This document shows, one piece after another, positions 1 through 8,626 of a stretch of DNA of 64,000 nucleotides. How positions within the stretch are numbered: the stretch's first letter is position 1; every line of letters begins with the position of its first letter. The notes under the pieces were generated by a model. The model did not search any database, was not told the origin of the DNA, and saw only the letters and a program-made list of their open reading frames with translations. Source of the stretch: Bacteroidota bacterium (GTDB taxonomy: Bacteria; Bacteroidota; Bacteroidia; NS11-12g; UBA955); assembly GCA_027621365.1 (NCBI GenBank), contig JAQCBH010000009.1, positions 26,903-90,902 of the forward strand. Direction: 5' to 3'. The translations under genes and the position numbers were made by a program.

Positions 1-2
1 GG

Positions 3-458
3 GGCACCATTTTGTGCGGAAACCGCGTACTGGAAGGTCCCGAATACACCAGCCAGTGCTACGTAGAACCCAGCATTTGCGAAGCTGAAAATCACTTCGA
101 GATCGTTCAATCTGAAACCTTTGCTCCGATTTTGTATTTGTTGAAATACAATACTTTGGAAGAAGCCATCGCTTTGCAAAACGGCGTCAAACAAGGCTTG
201 TCAAGCGCCATATTTACCCAGAACCTTATCGAGGCCGAACAGTTCCTTTCGGCACGGGGAAGCGACTGTGGAATTGCCAACGTAAACATCGGTACTTCAG
301 GGGCTGAAATCGGCGGTGCCTTTGGCGGAGAAAAGGAGACCGGAGGCGGTCGAGAAAGCGGTTCAGATGCTTGGAAAGCCTACATGAGAAGGCAGACCAA
401 CACCCTGAATTATGGAAACAGTCTTCCCTTGGCCCAGGGAATCAGTTTCGATTTCTGA
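3..458 (+). CDS. Aldehyde dehydrogenase family 7 (alpha-aminoadipic semialdehyde dehydrogenase-like), C-terminal part
   Basis: The reading frame is open to the left edge, so the N-terminus and the catalytic cysteine lie outside the window; about 151 residues are visible. They match the C-terminus of the ALDH7 family (antiquitin, piperideine-6-carboxylate dehydrogenase). Signatures are [26 protein letters not shown], the segment [20 protein letters not shown] and the ending [11 protein letters not shown]. Family members oxidise alpha-aminoadipate semialdehyde with NAD in lysine breakdown. The family assignment is firm; the exact substrate is inferred. The gene ends 114 bases before the next start, and a separate promoter lies in between. 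Confidence 0.9.
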   Translation, partial: GTILCGNRVLEGPEYTSQCYVEPSICEAENHFEIVQSETFAPILYLLKYNTLEEAIALQNGVKQGLSSAIFTQNLIEAEQFLSARGSDCGIANVNIGTSGAEIGGAFGGEKETGGGRESGSDAWKAYMRRQTNTLNYGNSLPLAQGISFDF

Positions 459-545
459 TTTCTACCCTGGCCAAAAAGGCAATAAAAAGCGGTTTTTCAA
501 CGTTTTAGATGCCCGCTCTTGTTAGGAAAAACAGGCCCGCGGCCC

Positions 546-553
546 TATTTTTG
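546..553 (+). promoter_or_regulatory. Promoter -7 box for the DUF6089 / uppS / bamA run
   Basis: TATTTTTG fits the Bacteroidota -7 consensus TAnnTTTG and lies 19 bases before the ATG at 573. A CTTG upstream (518-521) is the closest -33 candidate, but its 24-base spacing is longer than usual. No other match lies before this gene cluster. Confidence 0.5.
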
Positions 554-572
554 TTCACTAAGCCTTTTTGAT

Positions 573-1511
573 ATGAAATGCATTTCTCGGGTATTGGCAT
601 TGTGTTGCGCTCTAAGCATCAGCTTTTCAGCACAAGCCCAAACCAAAGGATTCAAGGGAAAGCCCATTGAAGCCGGCCTGTTTTTAGGCGGTTCCAACTA
701 CATGGGTGATCTCACTCCTAGTATAGCTTTTGGGGAAACCCATTTGTCTGGCGGCTTAATTTGTCGCTTCAATTACTCCGACTTTTTGACCCTTCGCGGC
801 AACGCCGTTTTCGGCCGAATCAGCGGGGATGACAAAAACTATGGCAACATGAACGGTAGCGCTGACGAAGCCTTCCGTTACCAGCGTAACCTGAGCTTTA
901 GAAGCAACGTCATGGAAATTTCGGCCATCGCTGAGTGGAATTTAGCCGGATTTGGAGAGACCATGCGCGATCGACCCTCGAGCCCTTACTTGTTCGCCGG
1001 AGTGGGTATTTTCAAATTCAACCCCTTGGCCCAATTCAACTACATGGCCGACGTGACAGATGCGGCCGGATACAAAATCCACGACCCTCAGTTGGAGAAG
1101 TTCGACGGGCAATGGATCGAGTTGCAAACCTTGGCTACCGAAGGTCAGGAGACGACCAAGTTTAACGACCGTCGCCGCTACCCCTTGACTCAAATCTGCA
1201 TTCCCATTGGCATTGGCTACAAAGCCCAATTCGACGATTATTGGGCCATTGGCATGGAGTTCGGCATTCGCCAAACTTTCACCGACTACATGGACGATAT
1301 CAGCAAGGACTACGTGGATGAAGCCATCGTGGGTGGAAACAATGGCTTGCTCGCTGCCGCCTTGGCTGATCGCTCACCTGAGTTGGGATACACCAAGTAT
1401 GAGTTTGGTACCCAACGCGGTGACGATTCTCGCTTTGACCGCTACATGTTCTTTGGACTGACCCTCACTCGAAAAATCGTAGGTGGCAAAACGGTCTGCT
1501 TCCAGTTCTAA
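573..1511 (+). CDS. DUF6089 family outer-membrane beta-barrel protein (first copy)
   Basis: The 312-residue protein starts with a clear signal peptide ending SAQAQ. It then shows alternating aromatic and polar beta-strand patterns and the family-like segments GGSNYMGDL, RGNAVFGRISGDD and YRYxRNLSFRSN-type residues before a C-terminal strand ending in Phe, as expected of an outer-membrane barrel. The start at 573 was chosen over an upstream in-frame ATG at 519 because it begins exactly at the signal peptide and follows a promoter box. DUF6089 genes commonly sit before uppS and bamA in Bacteroidota, as here. Function is unknown; a link to outer-membrane assembly is only inferred from the neighbourhood. 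Confidence 0.85.
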   Translation: MKCISRVLALCCALSISFSAQAQTKGFKGKPIEAGLFLGGSNYMGDLTPSIAFGETHLSGGLICRFNYSDFLTLRGNAVFGRISGDDKNYGNMNGSADEAFRYQRNLSFRSNVMEISAIAEWNLAGFGETMRDRPSSPYLFAGVGIFKFNPLAQFNYMADVTDAAGYKIHDPQLEKFDGQWIELQTLATEGQETTKFNDRRRYPLTQICIPIGIGYKAQFDDYWAIGMEFGIRQTFTDYMDDISKDYVDEAIVGGNNGLLAAALADRSPELGYTKYEFGTQRGDDSRFDRYMFFGLTLTRKIVGGKTVCFQF

Positions 1512-2364
1512 CTTTTTTTTAGGGATTGCTTGCAAAGCCCTACTGGGGTTGATGATTCTTCATCCCCTGTCTCTGAATGCCCAAAAATGGTTTGCCGGGC
1601 GTCAGGAAATGGGAATATGCTTGGGTATGAGCGGATACATGGGTGACTTGACCCATGGTACCACGACATTGGATCAGTTGCATCCGTCGGCAGCCTTGTA
1701 CCACCGCTACAATTTCTCGGGATACTTCAGCATGCGCAACCAGCTGTCTTACTTGAGCATCAGCGGCGATGATACGCGTCAAGGCAAGATGTTGATGGAC
1801 AACGGAACCTCTCATTACGCTTACCGAAATTTGAATTTCCAATCGAACGTGGTGGAGTATTCCTCTATGGTGGAGTTCAACTTTCACAACTTTGGCACCA
1901 ATGCCGGCAACGAGGTTTTCACCCCTTACGCCTTTACAGGCTTGGCCTTGTTCTACTTTGATCCCCATCGCCTGGACGACCCCGGAATCAACTTGAGAAA
2001 CCTGAACACCGAAAATCGCACGCGCACCTACAGCCACTTGCAGCCTGCCATACCCTTGGGATTTGGAATCAAGTCCATCACTTATTCCAAAAAGAACCGC
2101 GGGGCCTTCATTGTAGGCATCGAAGCTTGTTGGCGACATACCTACACCGACTACTTGGACGACGTCAACTCTTCCTACCCCAATTATTGGGAAAAGCAGC
2201 TCAACGAAGGCATTGGCCCTGCCCAATACAGTCACGCCCAAACCTTGAATGGATCAGAGCCCTTCAGCGCTGGAACCATGAGGGGCGATGTTCATCGAAA
2301 AGACTGGTACTATTTCTACGGTTTAAACCTCTCTTACCGCTTTACACCGCTCACTTGTCGTTAA
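1483..2364 (+). CDS. DUF6089 family outer-membrane beta-barrel protein (second copy)
   Basis: This 293-residue paralogue of the preceding gene shares the landmarks SGYMGDL, LSISGDD, YAYRNLNFQSNVVE and the segment HTYTDYLDDV, which mirrors FTDYMDDI in copy one. The best start is the GTG at 1483, inside the end of the upstream gene (29-base overlap). It supplies a basic n-region (MAKRS) before the hydrophobic stretch that ends LSLNAQ. The only later start, ATG at 1552, would leave just ten residues before the cleavage site. An eight-T run (1513-1520) falls inside the signal-peptide codons. The two copies probably arose by tandem duplication and are translationally coupled. Confidence 0.82.
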   Translation: MAKRSASSSNFFLGIACKALLGLMILHPLSLNAQKWFAGRQEMGICLGMSGYMGDLTHGTTTLDQLHPSAALYHRYNFSGYFSMRNQLSYLSISGDDTRQGKMLMDNGTSHYAYRNLNFQSNVVEYSSMVEFNFHNFGTNAGNEVFTPYAFTGLALFYFDPHRLDDPGINLRNLNTENRTRTYSHLQPAIPLGFGIKSITYSKKNRGAFIVGIEACWRHTYTDYLDDVNSSYPNYWEKQLNEGIGPAQYSHAQTLNGSEPFSAGTMRGDVHRKDWYYFYGLNLSYRFTPLTCR

Positions 2365-2376
2365 CTTTGCAAGCCC

Positions 2377-3132
2377 GTGATTGACCCTCAATTGAAAGCC
2401 CAAATCGACCCCGCACGTTTGCCTCAGCACGTGGCCATCATCATGGATGGAAACGGTCGTTGGGCCAAGCAGCAGGGGCACCTTCGGGTATTCGGCCACA
2501 AGCACGGAGTCAAAGCCGTACGCTCGGCCATCGAAACGGCCACCGAATTGGGCATTGGCTACCTCACTCTGTACGCCTTTTCTACTGAAAACTGGAACCG
2601 CCCTCAATTCGAGATCAATGCCTTGATGGAGCTCTTGGTCAACACAATCGAAAAAGAGACTCCTACCTTGATGAAAAACGGCATTCGCTTGGAAACCATT
2701 GGCAATACAGACCAACTTCCAAAAGACTGCCGTCAAACCCTTCTCAAAACCGTTGAGAAAACCAAAGACAACGACCGCATGACGCTGATCCTGGCCCTGA
2801 GTTATTCCGGGCGCTGGGACATCATTGAAGCGGTTCGCAACATTAGCAAACGCATCCAATCGGGAGATTTGCAGCCCGATGAGATCGACGAAACGGTGCT
2901 CAACTCCGCCTTGAATACGGCGGCCTATCCCAATCCTGACTTGTTGATTCGCACCAGCGGTGAACAGCGCATTTCCAACTTCTTACTCTGGGAAATTGCC
3001 TATTCCGAAATTCACTTCACACCCGTGTTATGGCCTGATTTCGGTGTAGAAGATTTCTGCAACGCCCTTCTGGATTTCCAAAGCCGCGAACGTCGCTTTG
3101 GCAAAACAGGAGAACAACTGAAAACCCCTTGA
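2377..3132 (+). CDS. uppS: Isoprenyl (undecaprenyl) diphosphate synthase
   Basis: The 251-residue cis-prenyltransferase condenses isopentenyl diphosphate units into the C55 carrier lipid used for peptidoglycan and surface polysaccharides. The catalytic loop IIMDGNGRWA carries Asp24 early in the protein. Further family signatures are HKHGVKAVR, LTLYAFSTENWNRP, LLIRTSGEQRISNF and LWPDF. Length is normal for the family. Translation starts at a GTG 13 bases after the DUF6089 stop, and the stop overlaps the bamA start by four bases (TTGA), so both are probably translated from one mRNA. Confidence 0.97.
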   Translation: MIDPQLKAQIDPARLPQHVAIIMDGNGRWAKQQGHLRVFGHKHGVKAVRSAIETATELGIGYLTLYAFSTENWNRPQFEINALMELLVNTIEKETPTLMKNGIRLETIGNTDQLPKDCRQTLLKTVEKTKDNDRMTLILALSYSGRWDIIEAVRNISKRIQSGDLQPDEIDETVLNSALNTAAYPNPDLLIRTSGEQRISNFLLWEIAYSEIHFTPVLWPDFGVEDFCNALLDFQSRERRFGKTGEQLKTP

Positions 3133-5759
3133 AACGACTTTCCTTCCATATCCTCATCTTTCTAATGGCCCTGGCCAGCACTCTGACTGTGAATGCTCAA
3201 GTACTCACTGATTCAGGTGAAGCCGATTCAACAGAAGTGACGGAAATAGAGGCTCCCCAAACAGCGGTGACCTATGACTTTTTGCATCCGCAGGTATTCA
3301 AAATTGCCCGTATTGCCGTGACCGAGGTCAACAACAAGCCCATTCAAAAGGCATTGATCGTGTTGTACTCGGGCTTGTCCATCGGTCAAGAAATCAAGGT
3401 TCCCGGCGATGAAATCCCCAAAGCCATTGAAAACCTTTGGAAACAGGGTTATTTCTCTGACATCCAGGTCTACTTCGAACCCACCGGCGATGGCCGAGTG
3501 GTGGTGAATTTTGTGGTGACCGAACAACCTCGATTGAATGGACACCGATTCCTCAACGTGTCGAATGCCCAGGCCAAGACTCTTCGCGATGAAGGGGCTT
3601 TGAAGCGCGGCATGTACATCACTTCCAACTTGATCAACCGCACTCAGCAAAGCTTAGAAAGTTACTTCCAAGAAAAGGGCTATTACAACTGCCAGGTACT
3701 GATCAACCGCATTCCCGCCAAAGACAAGGATGGGAAAGAAATGCCGGGTTTTGAAAACTTCGACATCGAAATTGTCAAAGGCCCGAAAGTGAAGGTGTAC
3801 GATTTCGCTTTTGTCGGCAACAACGAAGTAGAGACCAAAGAGCTGCGTCAAAGCATCAAAAAGATGAAGCGGCGCTACCACAAGGTCAACCTATTCGTGA
3901 GCTCCAAATACCTAGAAAGCAAATGGGAAGAAGAGAAATCCAACATCATCAGCCACTACTTGGAATTGGGTTATCGCGATGCTCGAATTTTGAAAGATTC
4001 GGTGGTGCTTCTGCCTTCTGAAGACCCGGAGAAATTGCCCAGCCGATTGCTTCTTAAGGTTTATTTGACCGAAGGAAACCCCTACCATTACCGTTCCATC
4101 ACTTGGAAAGGCAACATCAAATACCGCACCTCCTTGTTGGATACCCTGTTGGGCATTAGACCCGGCGATGTATTCAACCAGACATTATTGACGGAACGAT
4201 TGTATGCGAACCCCGGTGGCTTTGACATTCAAAGTCTGTACATGGACGACGGGTATTTGTTCTTCAACATGACCCCGGTTGAAGTGGCCGTTTTCAACGA
4301 CTCCATAGACTTAGAAATTCGCATCATGGAGGGCCCTCAGGCCACCGTGGGTCGAGTATCCTGGAAAGGCAATACCAAGACCACTGACCGAGTAGTTCTA
4401 CGAGAAATTCGAACCAAACCGGGTGACATTTTCTCTCGAGCAGACATTCAGCGTACCATGCGCGATTTGGCCGCTATTGGCCTTTTCGATCCTGAACAAA
4501 TGAATGTAAACCCCAAGCCCAACCCTTCAAACGGAACGGTAGACATTGAGTATTTGTTGGCTGAAAAGCCCAGCGACCAAATCGAACTCTCAGGTGGTTG
4601 GGGTGGAAATATGTACGGCTATTCGAATGCTCCGACCTTGATTGGTACCGCGGGTATTCAATTGAACAACTTTGCCACCCGCAAGCTCTTCCACAAGGAA
4701 TTGTGGAACCCCGTTCCCACTGGTGACGGCCAGAAATTGTCCATTCGTGCCCAGAGCAACGGGGCCAACTACCAAGGCTATACCTTCTCGTTCAGTGAAC
4801 CCTGGTTGGGTGGTGCCAAACCGAATTCCTTCTCTGTTTCTCTGTTCCACACGGTCAACAGCTTTGACTTCCGCCCCAAAACCGATCCCAACAAGCAGCA
4901 GTTCTTCAACACGGGTGCTACCATCAGTTTCGGTCAGCGTTTGAAGTGGCCCGATGACTTCTTCTCGATTCAATACAGCGTGAGTTTCCAGAAGTACCGC
5001 ATGCAAAATATGGACGGCGGCTTCTACGGATTCCCCTCTGGATTCAACGGCATTACTTACAACCCCTCGGCCCAAATCGTATTGGCTCGCAGTTCGGTGT
5101 CTGACCCCATCTATCCCACCTCTGGTTCAAACTTTACCTTGAGCACCCAGGCTACTCCTCCCTTGAGCTTGCTGAGCAAAAAGGACTACACGACCATGAG
5201 TTTGAACGAAAAGTACAAGTGGGCCGAATTCTACAAGTGGAAATTGGATGCCGAGTGGTACACCCCTGTTTACAAGAAATTGGTCCTGATGACCAAGGCT
5301 CGCATGGGATTCTTGGGTTACTACAATCCCGATTTGGGCTTGACCTTCTTCGAGCGTTTCCAAGTAGGTGGAGCCGGTATCTTCGGATTCAACATTGCCG
5401 CAACCGAGATCATCTCACAGCGCGGGTATGACAACTACACCATTTCACAGACAGCCATGGGCGGTCAGGCCGGTGCACCCATTTACAACAAATTCACCGT
5501 TGAATTGCGTCAAGCCATCACCACCGGTCAAACGGCCACTGTTTATGGCTTGGCCTTCCTCGAAGCCGGCGATGCATGGAGCAGCTTGGACAAATACAAT
5601 CCTTTCCAGCTCAAGCGAGCCGCCGGTGTGGGTGTTCGATTGTTCATGCCCATGTTTGGTTTGATTGGTCTTGACTACGCTTATGGCTTCGACTGGAAAG
5701 ACGTGCCTTTGAGCGGTAAACCGGGTCAAGTTCACTTCTTCATCGGTCAACAGTTCTAA
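3129..5759 (+). CDS. bamA: Outer-membrane protein assembly factor BamA
   Basis: This 876-residue Omp85 protein inserts beta-barrel proteins into the outer membrane. A signal peptide (to about residue 24, ending VNAQ) precedes a series of POTRA-type domains up to about residue 480. Visible pieces are FKIARIAVTEV, VYDFAFVGNNEV, YRSITWKGN and VGRVSWKGNTKT. A C-terminal barrel follows, ending in a Phe-terminated strand (FIGQQF), and a VRLFMPMFG segment lies near the end. The start is TTG in a TTGA overlap with uppS. In many Bacteroidota skp/ompH-like chaperone genes follow bamA; here a methyltransferase follows instead. Confidence 0.96.
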   Translation: MKRLSFHILIFLMALASTLTVNAQVLTDSGEADSTEVTEIEAPQTAVTYDFLHPQVFKIARIAVTEVNNKPIQKALIVLYSGLSIGQEIKVPGDEIPKAIENLWKQGYFSDIQVYFEPTGDGRVVVNFVVTEQPRLNGHRFLNVSNAQAKTLRDEGALKRGMYITSNLINRTQQSLESYFQEKGYYNCQVLINRIPAKDKDGKEMPGFENFDIEIVKGPKVKVYDFAFVGNNEVETKELRQSIKKMKRRYHKVNLFVSSKYLESKWEEEKSNIISHYLELGYRDARILKDSVVLLPSEDPEKLPSRLLLKVYLTEGNPYHYRSITWKGNIKYRTSLLDTLLGIRPGDVFNQTLLTERLYANPGGFDIQSLYMDDGYLFFNMTPVEVAVFNDSIDLEIRIMEGPQATVGRVSWKGNTKTTDRVVLREIRTKPGDIFSRADIQRTMRDLAAIGLFDPEQMNVNPKPNPSNGTVDIEYLLAEKPSDQIELSGGWGGNMYGYSNAPTLIGTAGIQLNNFATRKLFHKELWNPVPTGDGQKLSIRAQSNGANYQGYTFSFSEPWLGGAKPNSFSVSLFHTVNSFDFRPKTDPNKQQFFNTGATISFGQRLKWPDDFFSIQYSVSFQKYRMQNMDGGFYGFPSGFNGITYNPSAQIVLARSSVSDPIYPTSGSNFTLSTQATPPLSLLSKKDYTTMSLNEKYKWAEFYKWKLDAEWYTPVYKKLVLMTKARMGFLGYYNPDLGLTFFERFQVGGAGIFGFNIAATEIISQRGYDNYTISQTAMGGQAGAPIYNKFTVELRQAITTGQTATVYGLAFLEAGDAWSSLDKYNPFQLKRAAGVGVRLFMPMFGLIGLDYAYGFDWKDVPLSGKPGQVHFFIGQQF

Positions 5760-5760
5760 G

Positions 5761-6561
5761 GTGTACGAATTTCACGGAGATAAGCGCTACTACTTCGACA
5801 TGACCAAAAAGGTCACAGTAGGCCACATTCTTCCGTTTATCGCGTCTCAAAAAGAGCTCAAACCTGGCGCTCGCATCCTTGAAATTGGTTGCGGAGAGGC
5901 AGGAGTATTGCAGGCCTTTACCGATTTGGGCTACACTTGCGTGGGCATCGAATTGGAAGAAAGCCGCTTGGAATTTGCCCGCGAATTCATGGCCGACGAG
6001 CTAAAAAAAGGCTTGGTCAGTTTCCTCAACAAGGACATCTACGACGTCGACGTCGACGCTGATTTGGGCCAGGGCTTTGATCTGATCATCTTGAAAGATG
6101 TGATCGAGCACATTCCCGATCAGGCCCGATTCATGCCACAATTGCATCGCTTTCTCAATCCCGGCGCATGCGTCTTTTTTGCCTTCCCTCCGTGGATGAT
6201 GCCCTATGGGGGTCACCAACAGGTACTTCCCAGCAAGCTCGCCTCCAAAATGCCTTACTATCATTTGCTTCCTGGGTTCTTGTACCCCGCTGCCTTGAAG
6301 TTGTTCGGAGTAAACGAAAGTGGCATTCGCACCATGAAAGAAATTCGTTCAACCGGCATTTCCATCGAGCGTTTTCGCCGCATTTGCAAGGCATCTGACT
6401 TGAAGGTTGTGGCCAAAAAAGATTATCTCTTTAACCCCATCTACCAATACAAATTCGGGATCAAGCCCCGCGTTCAATGGGGACTGATTTCGGCTCTACC
6501 CTGGCTTCGAAATTTCTTGACCATGGGGGTTTACTACTTGGTTGGGTCTAGCAAAGACTAA
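5761..6561 (+). CDS. Class I SAM-dependent methyltransferase
   Basis: The 266-residue protein has the Rossmann-fold methyltransferase motif I (ILEIGCGEAGVL, near residue 40), an acidic residue closing strand 2 (VGIELEESRLEFA) and a post-motif segment LIILKDVIEHIPD typical of the methyltransf_11/23 group. The C-terminal half is rich in Pro and aromatic residues and does not reveal a substrate. It starts with GTG one base after the bamA stop, so it is surely co-transcribed with bamA. Its stop shares four bases with the convergent AlkD-like gene. Enzyme class is secure; the substrate is unknown. Confidence 0.85.
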   Translation: MYEFHGDKRYYFDMTKKVTVGHILPFIASQKELKPGARILEIGCGEAGVLQAFTDLGYTCVGIELEESRLEFAREFMADELKKGLVSFLNKDIYDVDVDADLGQGFDLIILKDVIEHIPDQARFMPQLHRFLNPGACVFFAFPPWMMPYGGHQQVLPSKLASKMPYYHLLPGFLYPAALKLFGVNESGIRTMKEIRSTGISIERFRRICKASDLKVVAKKDYLFNPIYQYKFGIKPRVQWGLISALPWLRNFLTMGVYYLVGSSKD

Positions 6562-7235
6562 CGCAAGTGCTTGGTCGCCTCGCGCACGCTCAAGGGTTTC
6601 AAATCTTGCTTCTCCACAAAATCCAAGACCCACTGGGGGTTGGTTTTGGCGTATTCACGAAGCGCCCATCCGATGGCTTTTTGGTGAAAAAACTCCTTGC
6701 TGTGGCGATGGGGCAAAATGGCTTCCTCCAACCAATCGGTGCGGGTTTGCTCTTTCCACTTCAACTGCACGATGATGGCCGTTCGGTTCATCCACATATT
6801 GGGGTGCTCGATCCAGGACCAGCGAACCTTATCCAACTCTGCAGGTCTTGACTTGTAATAGAGGCAAAGCGCATTACCGGCCAGCCAATCGACGCTGTCC
6901 CACCAACTCTTTTGCAGAACCAAACCCGCTGCAAAAGCCGCTCCTTCAGAGCCAATCAGTTTGCGGGAGGCCTCCCATTGGCTCATGGCCCAGTATTGAA
7001 ATTCCCGCTCGGGTTGCTGCCAGAGCGAATCCATGAGGTGCAATAAGTCAGTCTCTGATGATGGCTTGTAATCCAGTTTGAACCCCTTAAACAACTCTGC
7101 CCTTTCCGGGCTTGTCACGCCCCAATAGTCAAAGTGGTCTTTCATGTAAGCCGCCATAGAAGCCGCCCGATCGGCTTTCGCTTTTGATTCCAAGAGCGAG
7201 CGTATTTGATCTACTTGTGCATGATATTTGCTCAT
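6558..7235 (-). CDS. DNA alkylation repair protein (AlkD-like HEAT-repeat glycosylase)
   Basis: The 225-residue all-helical protein matches the DNA alkylation repair family. Landmarks are YWGVTSPERAELFKG near the start, FQYWAMSQWE, the signature LQKSWWDSVDWLAGN holding the Trp and Asp used to grip the lesion, and HSKEFFHQKAIGWALREYAK near the end. Such enzymes remove bulky or cationic N-alkylated purines. ATG at 7235 is preferred over the TTG three bases upstream. The TAG stop overlaps the methyltransferase TAA on the other strand (CTAA). Confidence 0.9.
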   Translation of the reverse strand: MSKYHAQVDQIRSLLESKAKADRAASMAAYMKDHFDYWGVTSPERAELFKGFKLDYKPSSETDLLHLMDSLWQQPEREFQYWAMSQWEASRKLIGSEGAAFAAGLVLQKSWWDSVDWLAGNALCLYYKSRPAELDKVRWSWIEHPNMWMNRTAIIVQLKWKEQTRTDWLEEAILPHRHSKEFFHQKAIGWALREYAKTNPQWVLDFVEKQDLKPLSVREATKHLR

Positions 7236-7255
7236 CAAAAAGCAAATCTAGCAGA

Positions 7256-8032
7256 ATGAAGAAGTTTTCCCTATCCCTTTTCGCTTTGGCACTGGCCCTT
7301 GGTGCTTGCAAAACCCAATTGCTGACCCAAGCCCTTAACGTAGCCAATGAGATCAACACACAGACCCAGCTTCCTTGGAAACCCAGTCCTGAAGAAGCCA
7401 GCCAAGGCTTGAAAGAAGCCTTGTTGCAGGGGGTAGCCCAAAGCACCAAAGGCCTAGCCGGTCCCGGTGCCTCTTCTTTTTTGGAATCGTCGTACAAAAT
7501 CTTCCTCCCCACTGAACTGCAAGAGCTTGAAGCCAAAGTGCGGGGCTCAAAAATCTTAAACCCTTTGATTGGCCCCTCATTGGACTCGGTCATTTTGGCC
7601 ATGAACCTTGGAGCACAAAACGCCATGCAAAAGGCACTTCCCTTGTTCAGCAATTCGGTCAAAAACATGAATTTCGCTGATGCCATGGGCATTCTCACCG
7701 GCGGTGAAGGGGCTGCCACCCGCTACTTTCAAGAGAGCCTAGAAGGCGAACTGCAGACCGCCTTTTACCCGGATGTGCAAGCCGCTTTAGATGGAGTAAA
7801 ACTGGGCCAGCACTGGACCAAAGCGGCCAACTTGATCAACAAGAACAAAAACTTATTGGGACTGAATAGTCCTATAGAAACAGACTTGAATCGATACGTC
7901 ACCGCTCAAGCTACCACGGCATTGTTTTCAGAAGTGCGCAAGGCCGAAGACTCCATTCGCCGAGACCCTGTGGCCCGTACCACGGAAATGATGAAAAAGG
8001 TGTTTGAATACGCCGCTGAACAGCGCCCTTAA
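7256..8032 (+). CDS. DUF4197 domain lipoprotein
   Basis: The 258-residue protein starts with a lipoprotein signal (LALALGACK, cysteine near residue 20). The DUF4197 pattern follows: ASQGLKEALLQGV, the helical core DSVILAMNLGAQNAMQKALPLF, then FADAMGILTGGEGAATRYFQ, and the C-terminal segment TALFSEVRKAE. The domain is common in Bacteroidota and Proteobacteria and has no assigned role. The start begins at the signal peptide; an upstream in-frame ATG at 7184 would lie inside the divergent AlkD-like gene and add residues ahead of the signal. It converges on the next gene with a TTAA shared stop. Confidence 0.88.
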   Translation: MKKFSLSLFALALALGACKTQLLTQALNVANEINTQTQLPWKPSPEEASQGLKEALLQGVAQSTKGLAGPGASSFLESSYKIFLPTELQELEAKVRGSKILNPLIGPSLDSVILAMNLGAQNAMQKALPLFSNSVKNMNFADAMGILTGGEGAATRYFQESLEGELQTAFYPDVQAALDGVKLGQHWTKAANLINKNKNLLGLNSPIETDLNRYVTAQATTALFSEVRKAEDSIRRDPVARTTEMMKKVFEYAAEQRP

Positions 8033-8625
8033 CGGGTGATGTTGAAGTGCGCCAAAATCGAAACCGGCGCCCGAATTTCCGCAATACCGATGCTGCCCGC
8101 CCCCAAGCGCACGGCCGTTTCCGTACTCAGAGAAAACACGTCATTGACGCGGTATTCTACGCCCATGTTGACCATCACCAAAAAGAAGGCATCATCCTGA
8201 AAAAAGAAGCTTTGCTGGGGGTTGGTGAAAAATTCAAAACCTATGCCTTGGCCTGAATAATACCAAAGGTGCTCGGACAAGGGTCTACGGCGCTCAAATA
8301 GGATGTGAGCCCCGACGAAATCCAACTGGTCATTGATGTCATCGGTGGCCATGCCGAAGGTATAGGAGATGGACTTAAAGCCCTTGAATCGGCGGTACTT
8401 CAAAGACACCAAATCAGTTCTAGGGTCGATGCGGTTCAAGGGCAACAAAGCCGACAGCATGGGGTTGGCTGCAAAGCCTATGTACTTCTGCTCCAAAACC
8501 CGCAGGCTATCCAGATTGACCGTTCGCAAATAACTCTGCGTTTTGTAAGTGACAGGTGGATATACCTGAGCCCCAGCTTTGCCCCAAAGCAACAAGACGA
8601 GAACGATTCCGGCAATGCGCTTCAT
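8029..8625 (-). CDS. Exported hypothetical protein, probably outer-membrane beta-barrel
   Basis: The 198-residue protein has a signal peptide (MKRIAGIVLVLLLWGKAGA-Q). It then shows strand-like alternation (LVSLKYRRFKGFKSISYTF, FLVMVNMGVEYRV, FSLSTETAVRLGAG) typical of a small outer-membrane barrel. I recognise no named family. It lies one base downstream of another barrel-like protein on the same strand and is likely part of the same transcript as the GldE-like gene. Its TAA stop uses the same TTAA as the convergent DUF4197 gene. Confidence 0.75.
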   Translation of the reverse strand: MKRIAGIVLVLLLWGKAGAQVYPPVTYKTQSYLRTVNLDSLRVLEQKYIGFAANPMLSALLPLNRIDPRTDLVSLKYRRFKGFKSISYTFGMATDDINDQLDFVGAHILFERRRPLSEHLWYYSGQGIGFEFFTNPQQSFFFQDDAFFLVMVNMGVEYRVNDVFSLSTETAVRLGAGSIGIAEIRAPVSILAHFNITR

Positions 8626-8626
8626 A

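Noticed and set aside
1509..1521. Possible programmed frameshift joining the two DUF6089 genes at the T8 tract
   Set aside because: The stop of the first gene comes before the tract, and the second gene has its own start and signal peptide.
1540..2241. Long minus-strand reading frame of 233 codons
   Set aside because: It is the antisense of the second DUF6089 gene, has no protein-like features, and the plus-strand frame has a signal peptide and paralogue.
6039..6060. Short GACGTC-type tandem repeat
   Set aside because: It encodes alternating Val-Asp in the methyltransferase and is too short to be a repeat element.
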